A DNA stretch of 64,000 nucleotides from positions 33,783-97,782 of the forward strand of contig DASPJR010000158.1 in assembly GCA_035628505.1 (NCBI GenBank). The letters run 5' to 3'. Below the pieces are notes generated by a model that had not been told where the DNA came from, did not search any database, and saw only the letters and a program-made list of their open reading frames with translations. A program made the position numbers and the translations under genes. Numbering within the stretch: position 1 is the first letter of the stretch; each line of letters begins with the position of its first letter. Below are positions 28,089-36,025 of this stretch, in pieces. This stretch comes from DASPJR01 sp035628505. Lineage in GTDB: Bacteria > Planctomycetota > SZUA-567 > H5-PLA8.

Positions 28089-30401
28089 CTACTTTGAAGG
28101 TTCGAGCACCGCGTTCAGGTACTTGAAGTATTCCCGCAGGGCGGCGGCGCGGTCTCTGCCTTCTGGAATAGCGGCCGCGGCGTTGAGGGATTCCTCGACT
28201 TCATTCTTCAAACCCCGGCTGTTTGCGAACACCGCCAGTCCGAGGTTGTCATCGGCACTGGTCTTTTCTGCCAGCAGTTGCAGCAGCATGAACGCCTGCA
28301 ACGGCGGGACTTTGTCCCACGGCTGAACACGCGTTGATGAGGCAGGCCCTTTCTTCGTAACAATCTTCAGACCCGCTTCATCGAAGTCGGTGATGTCGTC
28401 CCCGTTGGGATCATTCTTGCGGGGAAAAACCTGCAGCGGCGAATCCTTGCGCGGATGCCGCTGGATCTGTTCAAGCAGGCGTGCGCGGCAGCGCTTCACG
28501 AGGTCCTGCTCGAGTCGCGCCGCATTCCAGAACGCGTCAGCAAGCTTCTTATCCTCACCTTGCGCCTCTTTGAGCATCTTCTCAATTTCAATATTCTGGG
28601 CTGGGTACTGGAACGCTTTTGCGCTCGCCTGAGCGGCTTTCAGCGAGCCTGCAATCTTGCTGGGCTCGACCTTGATTGCCGGTGGCGGTGGTGTCATGGC
28701 TTTCTCGGGAGCGGGCGCAGGAGGCTGCGCCTGAGCGGACGGCTGAGCGACGGCGGTCTCAGCTGATTTCGCGGGCAGTACGTTTTCCGGCGGGGTTACG
28801 CTCGTTGCCGGCGACGTTTTTTCGACAGTGGCAATTCCGGTATTTCCGACTGCCGGAATCGTTTTCGGAGGAGTCTCAACCGGCGCACTTCCCTCGGGAC
28901 GCACGCCAGTCTGCCGCAGGATTGTTTCCTCGATCTCGGCGGCGAGCACCAGCGCCTTAACGCCTGTGGGCGAATCGCGTCCGGCTTTCTCCGCGATGCC
29001 GCGCGCCAGACGCAAGACCGCCGGCGTGTGCTTGATCTCCTTCTTCGACAACATGTCCTGGATGTATTCAAGCTGTCGCGTGGCGCTGAGATACTCGTCG
29101 CTTCGAGCATCGGAAGAGGGTGCCGGTTCAGCTCTTTTCGGCTCCGGTGCGGGCACTGCGACTAGCGGCGGCTGCGTAACCAAAACTGGCTGAGCCGGCT
29201 GCACTGGAGCGGGAGCAGGTGCGGGTGCGGCGGCACGATCGGACTGGTTCTTCTTCAGCGGCGCGTAGACGAAAATTAGCGCCGTAAAACCAAACACAAC
29301 GATGAATGCCAGTGCGGTCATTCCCACCAGGAACAGCGTGTACAGCCGCGTGAGCATTGAAGCGTTCTGAAGTTCCGTGCGCGTCGGCATCGGCCGTGCC
29401 GGCATTGCGCCACCGCCATTTGCAGGCGCAGCAGCGGGTGCCGCGGCGCTGGCGGACACAGCGGTACGGACGCCGCCCTGATGTCCACTCACCGATTTTT
29501 CAGCAAGCGACGAGAGTTCTTTCCTGGCTTCTTCTTTTTCAGCCGCGCTGAGTTCAATCGAGAGCGCAGAGATCAGGTCATCGTATGTCGGGCGCGAGGC
29601 GGGATCGGGCAACATCATGCGCTCAACCAGACGCAACACGTTTTCAGGCAAGCGGCGCTGCATTTCCGCTGGCCACTGCACGGAGCCGAGCAGGCGCTTG
29701 CGCTCGCCGACGAGGGACTCCTCATCGTTACTCTTAAAGGGGGCATTGCCGGTGAGCAGGTGAAACAGAATCGCACCGAGCGAGTACACATCAGTTGCTG
29801 TGGCGTTCAGTTCCACTGTCGCATGCGACGGCAGCGCCTCAGGCGCGGTATAAATGAGCGGCTCATAAAGGTACGGATCCTTGACAGACCATGCGGCGTG
29901 CTCGGGGCGCTCGCCGAGGCCAACGCCAACAATGCGCGCGTCGTCCTCGCCAAGGATGATGTCTGCCGGATGCAGGCGGCCGTGGTACTTTTTATGCGTC
30001 GCGGCGTAGCGCAGCGCGTTGGCGCACTGCAGAGCCACTCGCAGCGCCTTGGGCAGTGACATCGGCCGTTCGCGCTGCAGAAATTTCGAAGCCGGCTCGC
30101 CGAGCGCGTACTCGGTCATGAGCATCAGCGTGCCGCCTTCATGCACGCAGCCAAGACTCCTGACCATGCCGCGGTGTTCAAGCAGAAAACTGGCTTCCGC
30201 ATTTTTCGGAAGCTCCTGCACGAATTTGCGGTCGCACAAGGAAGGGCGGAAGACCTTCAGTGCTACCACGTCCTGCTCGACCAGGCGCCGCGCTTTGTAC
30301 GTAATGCCCTTGGGACTGCGGCCCAGTTCCAGCAGAATGCGGAAGCCTTTAAGCTCCGGAAAAGGGCTGTCCGCGGGCGTTGTTACTTCTTTGACGCTCA
30401 T
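28089..30401 (-). CDS. Membrane-anchored Ser/Thr pseudokinase
   Basis: About 770 residues from the ATG at 30401. Residues about 15-270 have the Hanks kinase fold: VVALKVF keeps the ATP lysine, and the activation-loop region 'YTAPEALPSHATVELNATAT' and 'DVYSLGAILFHLLTGNAPF' are intact. The catalytic loop reads HGRLHPADIIL instead of HRDLKPENILL (catalytic Asp to Arg), and DFG is replaced by GVG (Mg-binding Asp lost). The glycine loop is also poor. It is therefore expected to be inactive. A transmembrane helix (about 355-380) follows, then a Pro/Ala-rich linker and a helical C-terminal domain of unknown type. Probably a scaffold or allosteric regulator of another kinase; inference. Confidence 0.85.
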   Translation of the reverse strand: MSVKEVTTPADSPFPELKGFRILLELGRSPKGITYKARRLVEQDVVALKVFRPSLCDRKFVQELPKNAEASFLLEHRGMVRSLGCVHEGGTLMLMTEYALGEPASKFLQRERPMSLPKALRVALQCANALRYAATHKKYHGRLHPADIILGEDDARIVGVGLGERPEHAAWSVKDPYLYEPLIYTAPEALPSHATVELNATATDVYSLGAILFHLLTGNAPFKSNDEESLVGERKRLLGSVQWPAEMQRRLPENVLRLVERMMLPDPASRPTYDDLISALSIELSAAEKEEARKELSSLAEKSVSGHQGGVRTAVSASAAAPAAAPANGGGAMPARPMPTRTELQNASMLTRLYTLFLVGMTALAFIVVFGFTALIFVYAPLKKNQSDRAAAPAPAPAPVQPAQPVLVTQPPLVAVPAPEPKRAEPAPSSDARSDEYLSATRQLEYIQDMLSKKEIKHTPAVLRLARGIAEKAGRDSPTGVKALVLAAEIEETILRQTGVRPEGSAPVETPPKTIPAVGNTGIATVEKTSPATSVTPPENVLPAKSAETAVAQPSAQAQPPAPAPEKAMTPPPPAIKVEPSKIAGSLKAAQASAKAFQYPAQNIEIEKMLKEAQGEDKKLADAFWNAARLEQDLVKRCRARLLEQIQRHPRKDSPLQVFPRKNDPNGDDITDFDEAGLKIVTKKGPASSTRVQPWDKVPPLQAFMLLQLLAEKTSADDNLGLAVFANSRGLKNEVEESLNAAAAIPEGRDRAAALREYFKYLNAVLEPSK

Positions 30402-30639
30402 GATTCTTAGACTCGCTTCCGGGACCCCTACCTTACGGGTTAAGCCAAGCGGACTCAAGGACTTGCGGGCAACCTCCTGAGGCAGACGGAACACCGGACT
30501 AAGGATTAGACGCGGCACCTGTTTTTTTGCGGCACAGTTCCCGTCGCTCAACGTGCTTTTTTTTGAAAGCATGCTTTTTACCCTCAGTCCGTTAATACAG
30601 TGAACGGCGCTATCGCATGGACCGGAACTGGGTTTCTCA
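30402..30639. other. Divergent intergenic region, pseudokinase / archaemetzincin
   Basis: No supported gene lies between the two divergently read genes. It presumably holds both promoters, but no convincing boxes were found. Confidence 0.4.
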
Positions 30640-31650
30640 ATGATTCGCTCCCTCGCGCTCCCTTTGTTGTTTACTCTCTTGCTTCCGCTGTCCGGCTATT
30701 GCAGCCAGCTCCGCGGGCCCCGGGACACGCGGGAAGATCCCGACGTGGAGGAAGCTCGGCAAAAGATGTTTGCGCTCCTTCTGCCGCAGGATGAAAAAGG
30801 CTTCGTGCGGCTGGAAGGCAAACCAAAGCCCGGTGAGTGGCTCTGGTTTTATAAAGAGACGCCGCAGTCGCTGCAGCGTTACCAGATGCAGACGCGAGCG
30901 CGTCCGGCGCCTGAACGGCGCACATTTGTGCTGCAGCCGCTTGGGGAGATTGAAGTCTCGCGCCTGGCAGTGCTCGAGAAAATGCGCGAGTACGCCGAAA
31001 TTTTTTTCCAGGTTCCGGCGCGCATCCAAAAGCCAATTCCGCTGGACGTGCCCGGCGAAGTGCTGTTCAAAAACGTTCCTATCGGCAACCGCCACGGAAA
31101 ATACGACAAGCAGTTCAACGGCGACAAGATCATAGACGCGCTTCTGGCCAAACACATTCCTGAAGACGCGCTCGTTTATATCGGCGTGACGAGCGAAGAT
31201 TTATTCGCGATAGGCACCACATTCGTCTTCGGTGTTGCGAGCCTGGAGAAGCGCGTCGGGGTTTACAGCCTCAGCCGCTTTTACCCGGAATTCTGGGGCA
31301 TCCAGTCCCAACCAGGGGATGAGATCACTGCGCTGCGCCGCGCGTGCAAGCTGCTGAACCATGAATCGGGCCACATGTTCGGCATCACGCACTGCGTTTT
31401 CTACCGCTGCTCCATGAACGGTTCCAACAGTCTGAGCGAGACAGATGCCGCGCCCATGCATTACTGCCCGGTTTGCCACCGCAAGCTGATGTGGAATCTT
31501 GAATTCGACGCTGCGAAGCGCTACGGGCAGCTCGAAAAATTTTACCGCGAAAACCGCCTGACGCCCGAAGCCGATTTCATCAAGTCGCGCGTCGAGAACT
31601 GGAAAAAAGTGATGGAAGCCGAGCGCATTCAGAAGACAGCGGAAGAGTAA
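30640..31650 (+). CDS. Secreted archaemetzincin-like zinc metalloprotease (M54)
   Basis: 336 residues with a signal peptide (about residues 1-22, ending near GYCS). The active site at about 241-252, HESGHMFGITHC, is the metzincin HExxHxxGxxH plus the Cys that marks family M54. The expected further cysteines follow: CSMNGSNS (a Met-turn-like CxMN) and CPVC. Archaemetzincins (AMZ/archaelysin) cleave small basic peptides and are usually short cytoplasmic proteins of about 180-200 residues. This one has an extra N-terminal region of about 120 residues and export signal, so it probably acts outside the cytoplasm. No inhibitor or substrate gene is evident nearby. Confidence 0.88.
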   Translation: MIRSLALPLLFTLLLPLSGYCSQLRGPRDTREDPDVEEARQKMFALLLPQDEKGFVRLEGKPKPGEWLWFYKETPQSLQRYQMQTRARPAPERRTFVLQPLGEIEVSRLAVLEKMREYAEIFFQVPARIQKPIPLDVPGEVLFKNVPIGNRHGKYDKQFNGDKIIDALLAKHIPEDALVYIGVTSEDLFAIGTTFVFGVASLEKRVGVYSLSRFYPEFWGIQSQPGDEITALRRACKLLNHESGHMFGITHCVFYRCSMNGSNSLSETDAAPMHYCPVCHRKLMWNLEFDAAKRYGQLEKFYRENRLTPEADFIKSRVENWKKVMEAERIQKTAEE

Positions 31651-31849
31651 CGCGCAGTTCGCTTGCAATGCAGCGGCTGGAACACGACTTCAACACGGAG
31701 GCATAGAGAACACGGAGCACAGGGAGTTATTTAGATGTACTCTTGAGTTTCCAGGCCGCTGCGTCTCTGCCATGCTCAACAAGCCGTGCACGAGAGTCGA
31801 CTTTGCGTTCAAGTTTTCTCTGTGTTCTTTGTGAGCTCTGTGGTGAATT
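31651..31849. repeat. Intergenic region with degenerate ACACGGAG-type repeats
   Basis: No gene supported. Around 31686-31725 runs an 'ACACGGAGGCATAGAGAACACGGAGCACAGGGAG' style sequence (only the pattern matters), and around 31814-31850 a complementary-looking 'TTCTCTGTGTTCTTTGTGAGCTCTGTGG' stretch, the kind of low-complexity intergenic repeat seen in many environmental bacteria. The two stretches are roughly in inverted orientation. Confidence 0.5.
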
Positions 31850-32752
31850 TCAGCCGTTTCCGCCTTCGTCCATGCGGCGGGCGCCTTCCATCAGCAACTG
31901 CGTGGTTGGGGCGTTCATTTGCGCTTCAAGTTCAATCTCGCTCTGCAGGAAGGTGAATGAACCGGCGTTCCAACGGAGCGCAAGATAAACGGCCTCTTCC
32001 CCCTGCCGGCATTCTTCTGGCACCTGCGGGCCCGACACCGTCGCAACTATCACGCGGCCTTTGCGCAGGAAGAAGCGGCCCGATGCGTCTTGCGTGCGAA
32101 GCGAAAGCTCGCCGCTCTTTTTTTCCATATCAAACATCATCAGCAGCGACGAGAGGCTCAGCTGCGAGAGCAGGCCGTGTACCGATGCGGCCGGCGGCGG
32201 CGGAGGAGGAGCAACATCGCTGGCCTTGGGCAGGCGCGCGCTGGAACGCGGCACCAGGACAGCATGCTCGCCCGACGCGAAATGGTCAAACTTGCCGTCT
32301 CCCAGATACTTCGCGGCCATCGCAGCGGCCTTGCGCGCGACCAGCGGCAAATTCGCGGCGCTATAGCTCCAGACCGAGTTGGGGCGTTCCGACATACGGC
32401 CGATCAGGTCAATCATGCTTTCACCGCCGGGTGCGGGTTCAATCCGCGGCAGGATCACCGATTCGGACGTCGCATCGCGAACGAAAAACAGCGCGGGTGT
32501 TGTGCCGATCACCGCATCGAGCTTCGCCACGAGGCTCTCCGCGAGAAATGTGTTCACAACGAAAATAGAAGGCGTGATCCCACCCGATTTAAGCGCGCCG
32601 AGAACGTCTTGCACTTCCTGCAGAGAACGCCCGGATGGCAGCGGAAATACGTTTTTCTTCAGCAGTTCCAGCATGATTGCGCGGCAGACGCAGAAACGCA
32701 GGCCATGCTGCGCATCCATAGCTTCGATGAAAAAAGGAATGCCGCCCATCAT
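31850..32752 (-). CDS. DUF4388 protein with degenerate N-terminal receiver-like domain
   Basis: 300 residues. The C-terminal 110 residues (GLLSQLSLSSLLMMFDMEKK, then 'SGELSLR', 'GRFFLRKGRVIVATV' and 'AVYLALRWNAGSFTF') are a DUF4388/PatA-type domain, found in two-component and gliding systems. The N-terminal half ('LGALKSGGITPSIFVVNTFL') looks like a receiver fold that has lost the phosphoacceptor region, so this part is inference. It probably acts as a cytoplasmic signalling adaptor. Its ATG overlaps the stop of the upstream gene (32749), so the two are likely coupled. Confidence 0.7.
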   Translation of the reverse strand: MMGGIPFFIEAMDAQHGLRFCVCRAIMLELLKKNVFPLPSGRSLQEVQDVLGALKSGGITPSIFVVNTFLAESLVAKLDAVIGTTPALFFVRDATSESVILPRIEPAPGGESMIDLIGRMSERPNSVWSYSAANLPLVARKAAAMAAKYLGDGKFDHFASGEHAVLVPRSSARLPKASDVAPPPPPPAASVHGLLSQLSLSSLLMMFDMEKKSGELSLRTQDASGRFFLRKGRVIVATVSGPQVPEECRQGEEAVYLALRWNAGSFTFLQSEIELEAQMNAPTTQLLMEGARRMDEGGNG

Positions 32753-33303
32753 TCAATGCCCAGAATCGTGATTTTGCCGTCTTTGGCCAGAACTTTGACA
32801 GTGTACTTGCCATAGGCAAATTTCTGCCAGGCGCCGCCAGCGGGAACAAACGTGATCTGCACATTCAGTATGCGCGGCACCTCATCGAGCTTGTGCCCGC
32901 GCAATTTTCCGAAGAGCTCATTGAACAGTTCATCTTTGTTCCGCGCTTTGATGACCGGCTGCGTTGGCAATGTGGGCTGCGGCGGCGCGGCGACAATCAT
33001 CCGCGTCGATGGACGCGGTCCCGTGGTATTCGTGGCGACGGGAGCCAGCTCGACCTTGATGTCAGTGACGTACTGCTGCATGAGCTCGGTATAGAGCTGG
33101 AAGGTTTCGACTTCCGGGCGCGCGTTGTAAATGGTGAGCGGGATTTTCAGTAAATTGGGGCCGGCTTTGAGCGTCATGCCAAGCTCGGTGGTGCCGTCAT
33201 TGGTCGTAACGTACAGATCAGCTGTTAAGTTTAACTGCCCATGGCGCTTGCACCATTCGAGTGCATCCGGACGTTCGCCGTTTGTGAAAGACAATGCAGG
33301 CAC
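32749..33303 (-). CDS. Hypothetical protein, GTG start
   Basis: 184 residues. An in-frame TAA lies eight codons upstream, so the GTG at 33303 is the only usual start, yet no ribosome binding site is visible. No signal peptide. The first half is beta-rich ('LNLTADLYVTTNDGTTEL', 'LLKIPLTIYNARPEVETF'), followed by a Pro/Thr linker and a second small domain ('VPRILNVQITFVPAGG'). The abrupt start within what looks like a beta domain leaves open that the true N-terminus was lost by truncation. Coupled to the DUF4388 gene by a 4-base overlap. Confidence 0.55.
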   Translation of the reverse strand: MPALSFTNGERPDALEWCKRHGQLNLTADLYVTTNDGTTELGMTLKAGPNLLKIPLTIYNARPEVETFQLYTELMQQYVTDIKVELAPVATNTTGPRPSTRMIVAAPPQPTLPTQPVIKARNKDELFNELFGKLRGHKLDEVPRILNVQITFVPAGGAWQKFAYGKYTVKVLAKDGKITILGIE

Positions 33304-33405
33304 AGTTTTACTCGAGGAAGCCGCTTAATGTCCGAACGCACCATGTGCCCGTGATACGCGCACCCAGATGAAATTTCAATCGAAGTTTAACTGCAGCCAG
33401 CAAAT

Positions 33406-33431
33406 AAAAAAAGGTGCCATTGCACCTTTTT
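33406..33431 (-). terminator. Intrinsic terminator of the ThuA gene
   Basis: A perfect hairpin of 10 bp (33408-33417 with 33422-33431, 4-base loop) with A and T tracts on both sides. It lies about 50 bases past the stop of the 33478-34185 gene on the minus strand and could work in both directions. Confidence 0.85.
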
Positions 33432-33477
33432 AGGTCGGAATCCTATTGTGCAGTCCGCAAGTGGACGCAACAGCCCG

Positions 33478-34185
33478 TCACTTCTGCGCCACCCATTCCA
33501 ACGCGTTCTTAAGAATTGTCTTGTACGCCGCAGATTCGTGCGCGCGGCCGTCGTGCCCGAGCGTGATACCCACGATTCGGGTCTTGGGATGCTTCACGAC
33601 GAACACGACAGGGAACGTCTTGCCACTCAGCGGGCTTTTTCCGGTGGCAAGTACTTCGATTGGCGTGCCGCCTTTTTCATCTCTAGTGAAATAGTAGAGT
33701 TCGTCGATGATCTTAAACGTCGCCGGCACGTCTTTCATGATTGGATGCTTGGCATCGTCTACGGACACCTCGAACTCGCCGAGTTTGTCGTGGCCCTTTG
33801 AACCGCCCCCCGCCAGAACCTTGTTGTACTCGGGCCAGTCGCCCCAGTTGTACCACAGCGCTGGATGAACGAGTAACAGCCCCTTACCCGAGTCGGCGAA
33901 GTCGAAGATGCCTTTGCGCAGTTCCACATGAGCCAGCGGCTGATTGGCGCTGAGATAGAGAACATCAATATCTTTCAGCGCCCCAAGCACTGTATCCACT
34001 TTATCCGTGTAGGTGACAGTGGCTTTGCCGCCCTCTGAGAGTGTGGCGACGTCAGCCTGGTTGAACCACTTGTTGAAGTCGTGCGAACTGCCGCCGCCGA
34101 CGATCAGAACTTTGGGCGGTTCACCGGCGAAGAGTGTTGTTGCACCCAGCAGGCTCAGCAGAAACAGTTTTGCGACGAGGGACAT
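33478..34185 (-). CDS. Secreted ThuA-domain protein
   Basis: 235 residues with a signal peptide (about 1-20, ending LFAG). The ThuA fold, a class I glutamine-amidotransferase-like fold, is clear: 'KVLIVGGGSSHDFNKWF', 'IDVLYLSANQPL', 'GKGLLLVHPALWYNW', 'HPIMKDVPATFKIIDELYYF' and 'RIVGITLGHDGRAH'. ThuA-like proteins are very common in planctomycetes and Lentisphaerae, where they sit with sugar oxidoreductases; the enzyme activity is not firmly established. A second ThuA-like protein lies at 61036. Confidence 0.9.
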   Translation of the reverse strand: MSLVAKLFLLSLLGATTLFAGEPPKVLIVGGGSSHDFNKWFNQADVATLSEGGKATVTYTDKVDTVLGALKDIDVLYLSANQPLAHVELRKGIFDFADSGKGLLLVHPALWYNWGDWPEYNKVLAGGGSKGHDKLGEFEVSVDDAKHPIMKDVPATFKIIDELYYFTRDEKGGTPIEVLATGKSPLSGKTFPVVFVVKHPKTRIVGITLGHDGRAHESAAYKTILKNALEWVAQK

Positions 34186-34197
34186 GTCGTTCTCCTT

Positions 34198-34287
34198 TTG
34201 TACCGCCGGCTTACAGCCTGCGAGTCAATTGAGTTCCGTTCGTTCAAATCTCACACGTTTCGCACACGCAGGATGCCTGCGGTACAA
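34198..34287. repeat. REP-like palindromic intergenic element
   Basis: TTGTACCGC (34198-34206) and its reverse complement GCGGTACAA (34279-34287) bracket a second pair, CTGCG/CGCAG. Similar hairpins of the CTGCG/CGCAG or GGGCG/CGCCC type occur at 43834-43889, 44063-44081 and 56050-56070. Confidence 0.55.
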
Positions 34288-34307
34288 CGCTTCAGCGCCA
34301 CAAGTAT

Positions 34308-35192
34308 TCACGCCTTGCGGATGGCCTCGTACACCTTCGTGATCGCCTGGGTGCCGAGCCTTCCATGGCCCTGCGCCTGCAGCGCGATGTAGAGCTGCTC
34401 GGCCTGCGCAACCATCGGCAATGACAGCTTCATGCGTTTGGCCTCATCCAGCGCTATCCCGAGGTCTTTTACGAAATGATCGACATAGAATCCGGCCGCA
34501 AAATCATTCTTCAGAATGCGCGGTCCTAAGTTTGACAGTGCCCAGGACCCGGCAGCGCCCTGCGACACAGCTTCGAGCGCCACCTCGGGCTTGATGCCGC
34601 AGTTCTTCGCGTACGTGAGCGATTCAGCCAATGCGAGCATGTGGCCGGCGATAAGAATCTGATTGACCATTTTGCAATGCTGCCCGCTTCCCGCCGGGCC
34701 CATGTGCGTAACGCTCTTGCCCATTTTCTGAAACAGCGGCAGGACGCGTCCATAGCTCTCGCTATCGCCGCCGACCATGATCGTCAGCTTCGCCCCTTCT
34801 GCGCCGGCCTGGCCTCCCGAAACCGGCGCATCGAGGAATGCGCCGCCCTTAGCCGCCGCCGCTTGAGCAATCTCTACGGCCAGTGATGGCGGACTGGTGG
34901 TCATGTCGACGCAGACCTGACCCCTGCTGAGCATCGGGACAATGCCGTCTTTGCCGAGGAACGTTTCGCGTACGTCTTCAGGAAAGCCGACAATTGCGAA
35001 AATGACATCGCTCTTCTGGGTCACCTGTGCGGGAGTATCAGCCCAGGCGGCGCCCTTCTTCAGGAGCGCGTCGGCTTTTGCCTTTGTGCGGTTGAAGACC
35101 GTCAGCGAGTGTCCGGCAGCCATCAGGTGTCCGGCCATGGGCGCGCCCATCACGCCGGTTCCGATAAAGCCAATACGAAGCGAGTCAGCCAT
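34308..35192 (-). CDS. Beta-hydroxyacid dehydrogenase (tartronate semialdehyde reductase type)
   Basis: 294 residues. The NAD(P)-binding motif GFIGTGVMGAPMAGHL, the substrate loop 'DAPVSGGQAGA' and the catalytic lysine region 'GSGQHCKMVNQI' define the 3-hydroxyisobutyrate / 2-hydroxy-3-oxopropionate reductase family. Sequence alone does not separate tartronate semialdehyde reductase (GarR/GlxR) from 3-hydroxyisobutyrate dehydrogenase. The C-terminal 'KDLGIALDEAKRMKLSLPM' is standard. Followed at 122 bp on the same strand by the ThuA gene. Confidence 0.9.
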   Translation of the reverse strand: MADSLRIGFIGTGVMGAPMAGHLMAAGHSLTVFNRTKAKADALLKKGAAWADTPAQVTQKSDVIFAIVGFPEDVRETFLGKDGIVPMLSRGQVCVDMTTSPPSLAVEIAQAAAAKGGAFLDAPVSGGQAGAEGAKLTIMVGGDSESYGRVLPLFQKMGKSVTHMGPAGSGQHCKMVNQILIAGHMLALAESLTYAKNCGIKPEVALEAVSQGAAGSWALSNLGPRILKNDFAAGFYVDHFVKDLGIALDEAKRMKLSLPMVAQAEQLYIALQAQGHGRLGTQAITKVYEAIRKA

Positions 35193-35668
35193 TGCGAGGG
35201 TTCCTCAAAAAAGTTCGAGGAATAGGTATCGGGGCTCGGCGGAAGATCGTCAACGGCAAATCGGTACGCTGCAGGGACGCGTATGGCCGAACAGATCCAG
35301 TCTTACAACGACTCGCCGATTTTCCGCTCACCGATTTCCGCGACGTTCATCGAGACCATTCTGGAGTACTGAAAAAAGCTTGAGAAGTTCAGCGTCAAGC
35401 CGGACTGAGCAGTTATTGAAATAACACTGCTCTCTTGAATTCCATTTCTTCCCATCGGCGCAATTCGCTGCGGAACCAAAGCGGACAGTCGGACTGAGTT
35501 TTCGGCTCTTGATCGTCAATCAGGCAAACAGCCATGCCGATGCGTTTCAAGCTGGACCGTTTTACCCGCACTTTGTCCTTCGAAGCTTTCTGCAACACGC
35601 TGGTCAAGTGCTTGCTGAAGCGTTTAACGCAGTTTGTGTAGTACATATCAAACAAAGTGGAGGAAGGT
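35193..35668. other. 476-bp region upstream of the LEERIAP peptide gene
   Basis: No gene is supported on either strand. Open frames here are short, lack ribosome binding sites and match nothing I recognise. A weak TATCAA box lies near 35646 just before the peptide's Shine-Dalgarno. The unusual length for this compact genome makes it a likely site of regulation for the downstream pair. Confidence 0.4.
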
Positions 35669-35920
35669 ATGAAGAGCCGCTTCAATATTGTCAAGCTCGA
35701 AGAGCGCATCGCTCCCGCACTGCTGTTCCCTGAGTTCTGCCCGCCTGGCCTGGAGAAGAAGGCCGGTTCAACGACGTACACCGGACCGGTTGAAGTTCAG
35801 GTCGATCCGATCTGCGGTTGTGTGAAGTACACCTCGACTGCCGCGGACAACTCGACGTCCGCCGGTGGCTTCGAGAACATCATCGTCATTACCCAGGGCG
35901 GCGGCGGCAAAGTCGCCTAA
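35669..35920 (+). CDS. Small precursor-like peptide with LEERIAP leader motif
   Basis: 83 residues, ATG with a very strong GGAGGAAGG six bases upstream. The N-terminus FNIVKLEERIAPALL carries the LEERIAP motif, which resembles the conserved N-terminal 'LE(E/P/D)R' signals seen in planctomycete exported proteins. No hydrophobic signal sequence is present. After the motif come a CPPG segment, a Thr/Ser-rich stretch with CGC (DPICGCVKYTSTAADNS) and a glycine-rich end (QGGGGKVA): a leader followed by a small, Cys-, Thr-, Ser- and Gly-rich core. It is followed by a hairpin and, 105 bp later, a PqqD-M50-HlyD protein. I infer it is the substrate of that protein. Confidence 0.72.
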   Translation: MKSRFNIVKLEERIAPALLFPEFCPPGLEKKAGSTTYTGPVEVQVDPICGCVKYTSTAADNSTSAGGFENIIVITQGGGGKVA

Positions 35921-35938
35921 AGCTACACCTGCTGTTCT

Positions 35939-35980
35939 GCAGCGAGGGATGTCTCCCCCATCCCTCGCTGCTTTATCTCA
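35939..35980 (+). terminator. Hairpin between precursor peptide and maturation gene
   Basis: A perfect 13-bp stem (35939-35951 with 35959-35971, 7-base loop) lies 18 bases after the peptide stop and is followed by TTTATCTC. The broken U-tract suggests partial termination, letting the peptide gene be expressed more than the downstream gene. Confidence 0.75.
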
Positions 35981-36025
35981 ATTTCAATTTTCCAATTACT
36001 CCGCGAGCGTGTTCCGGGATCCGCT

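Noticed and set aside
35193..35668. A short gene upstream of the LEERIAP peptide
   Set aside because: Frames in the region lack Shine-Dalgarno sequences and recognisable features, and one runs antisense through the peptide gene.
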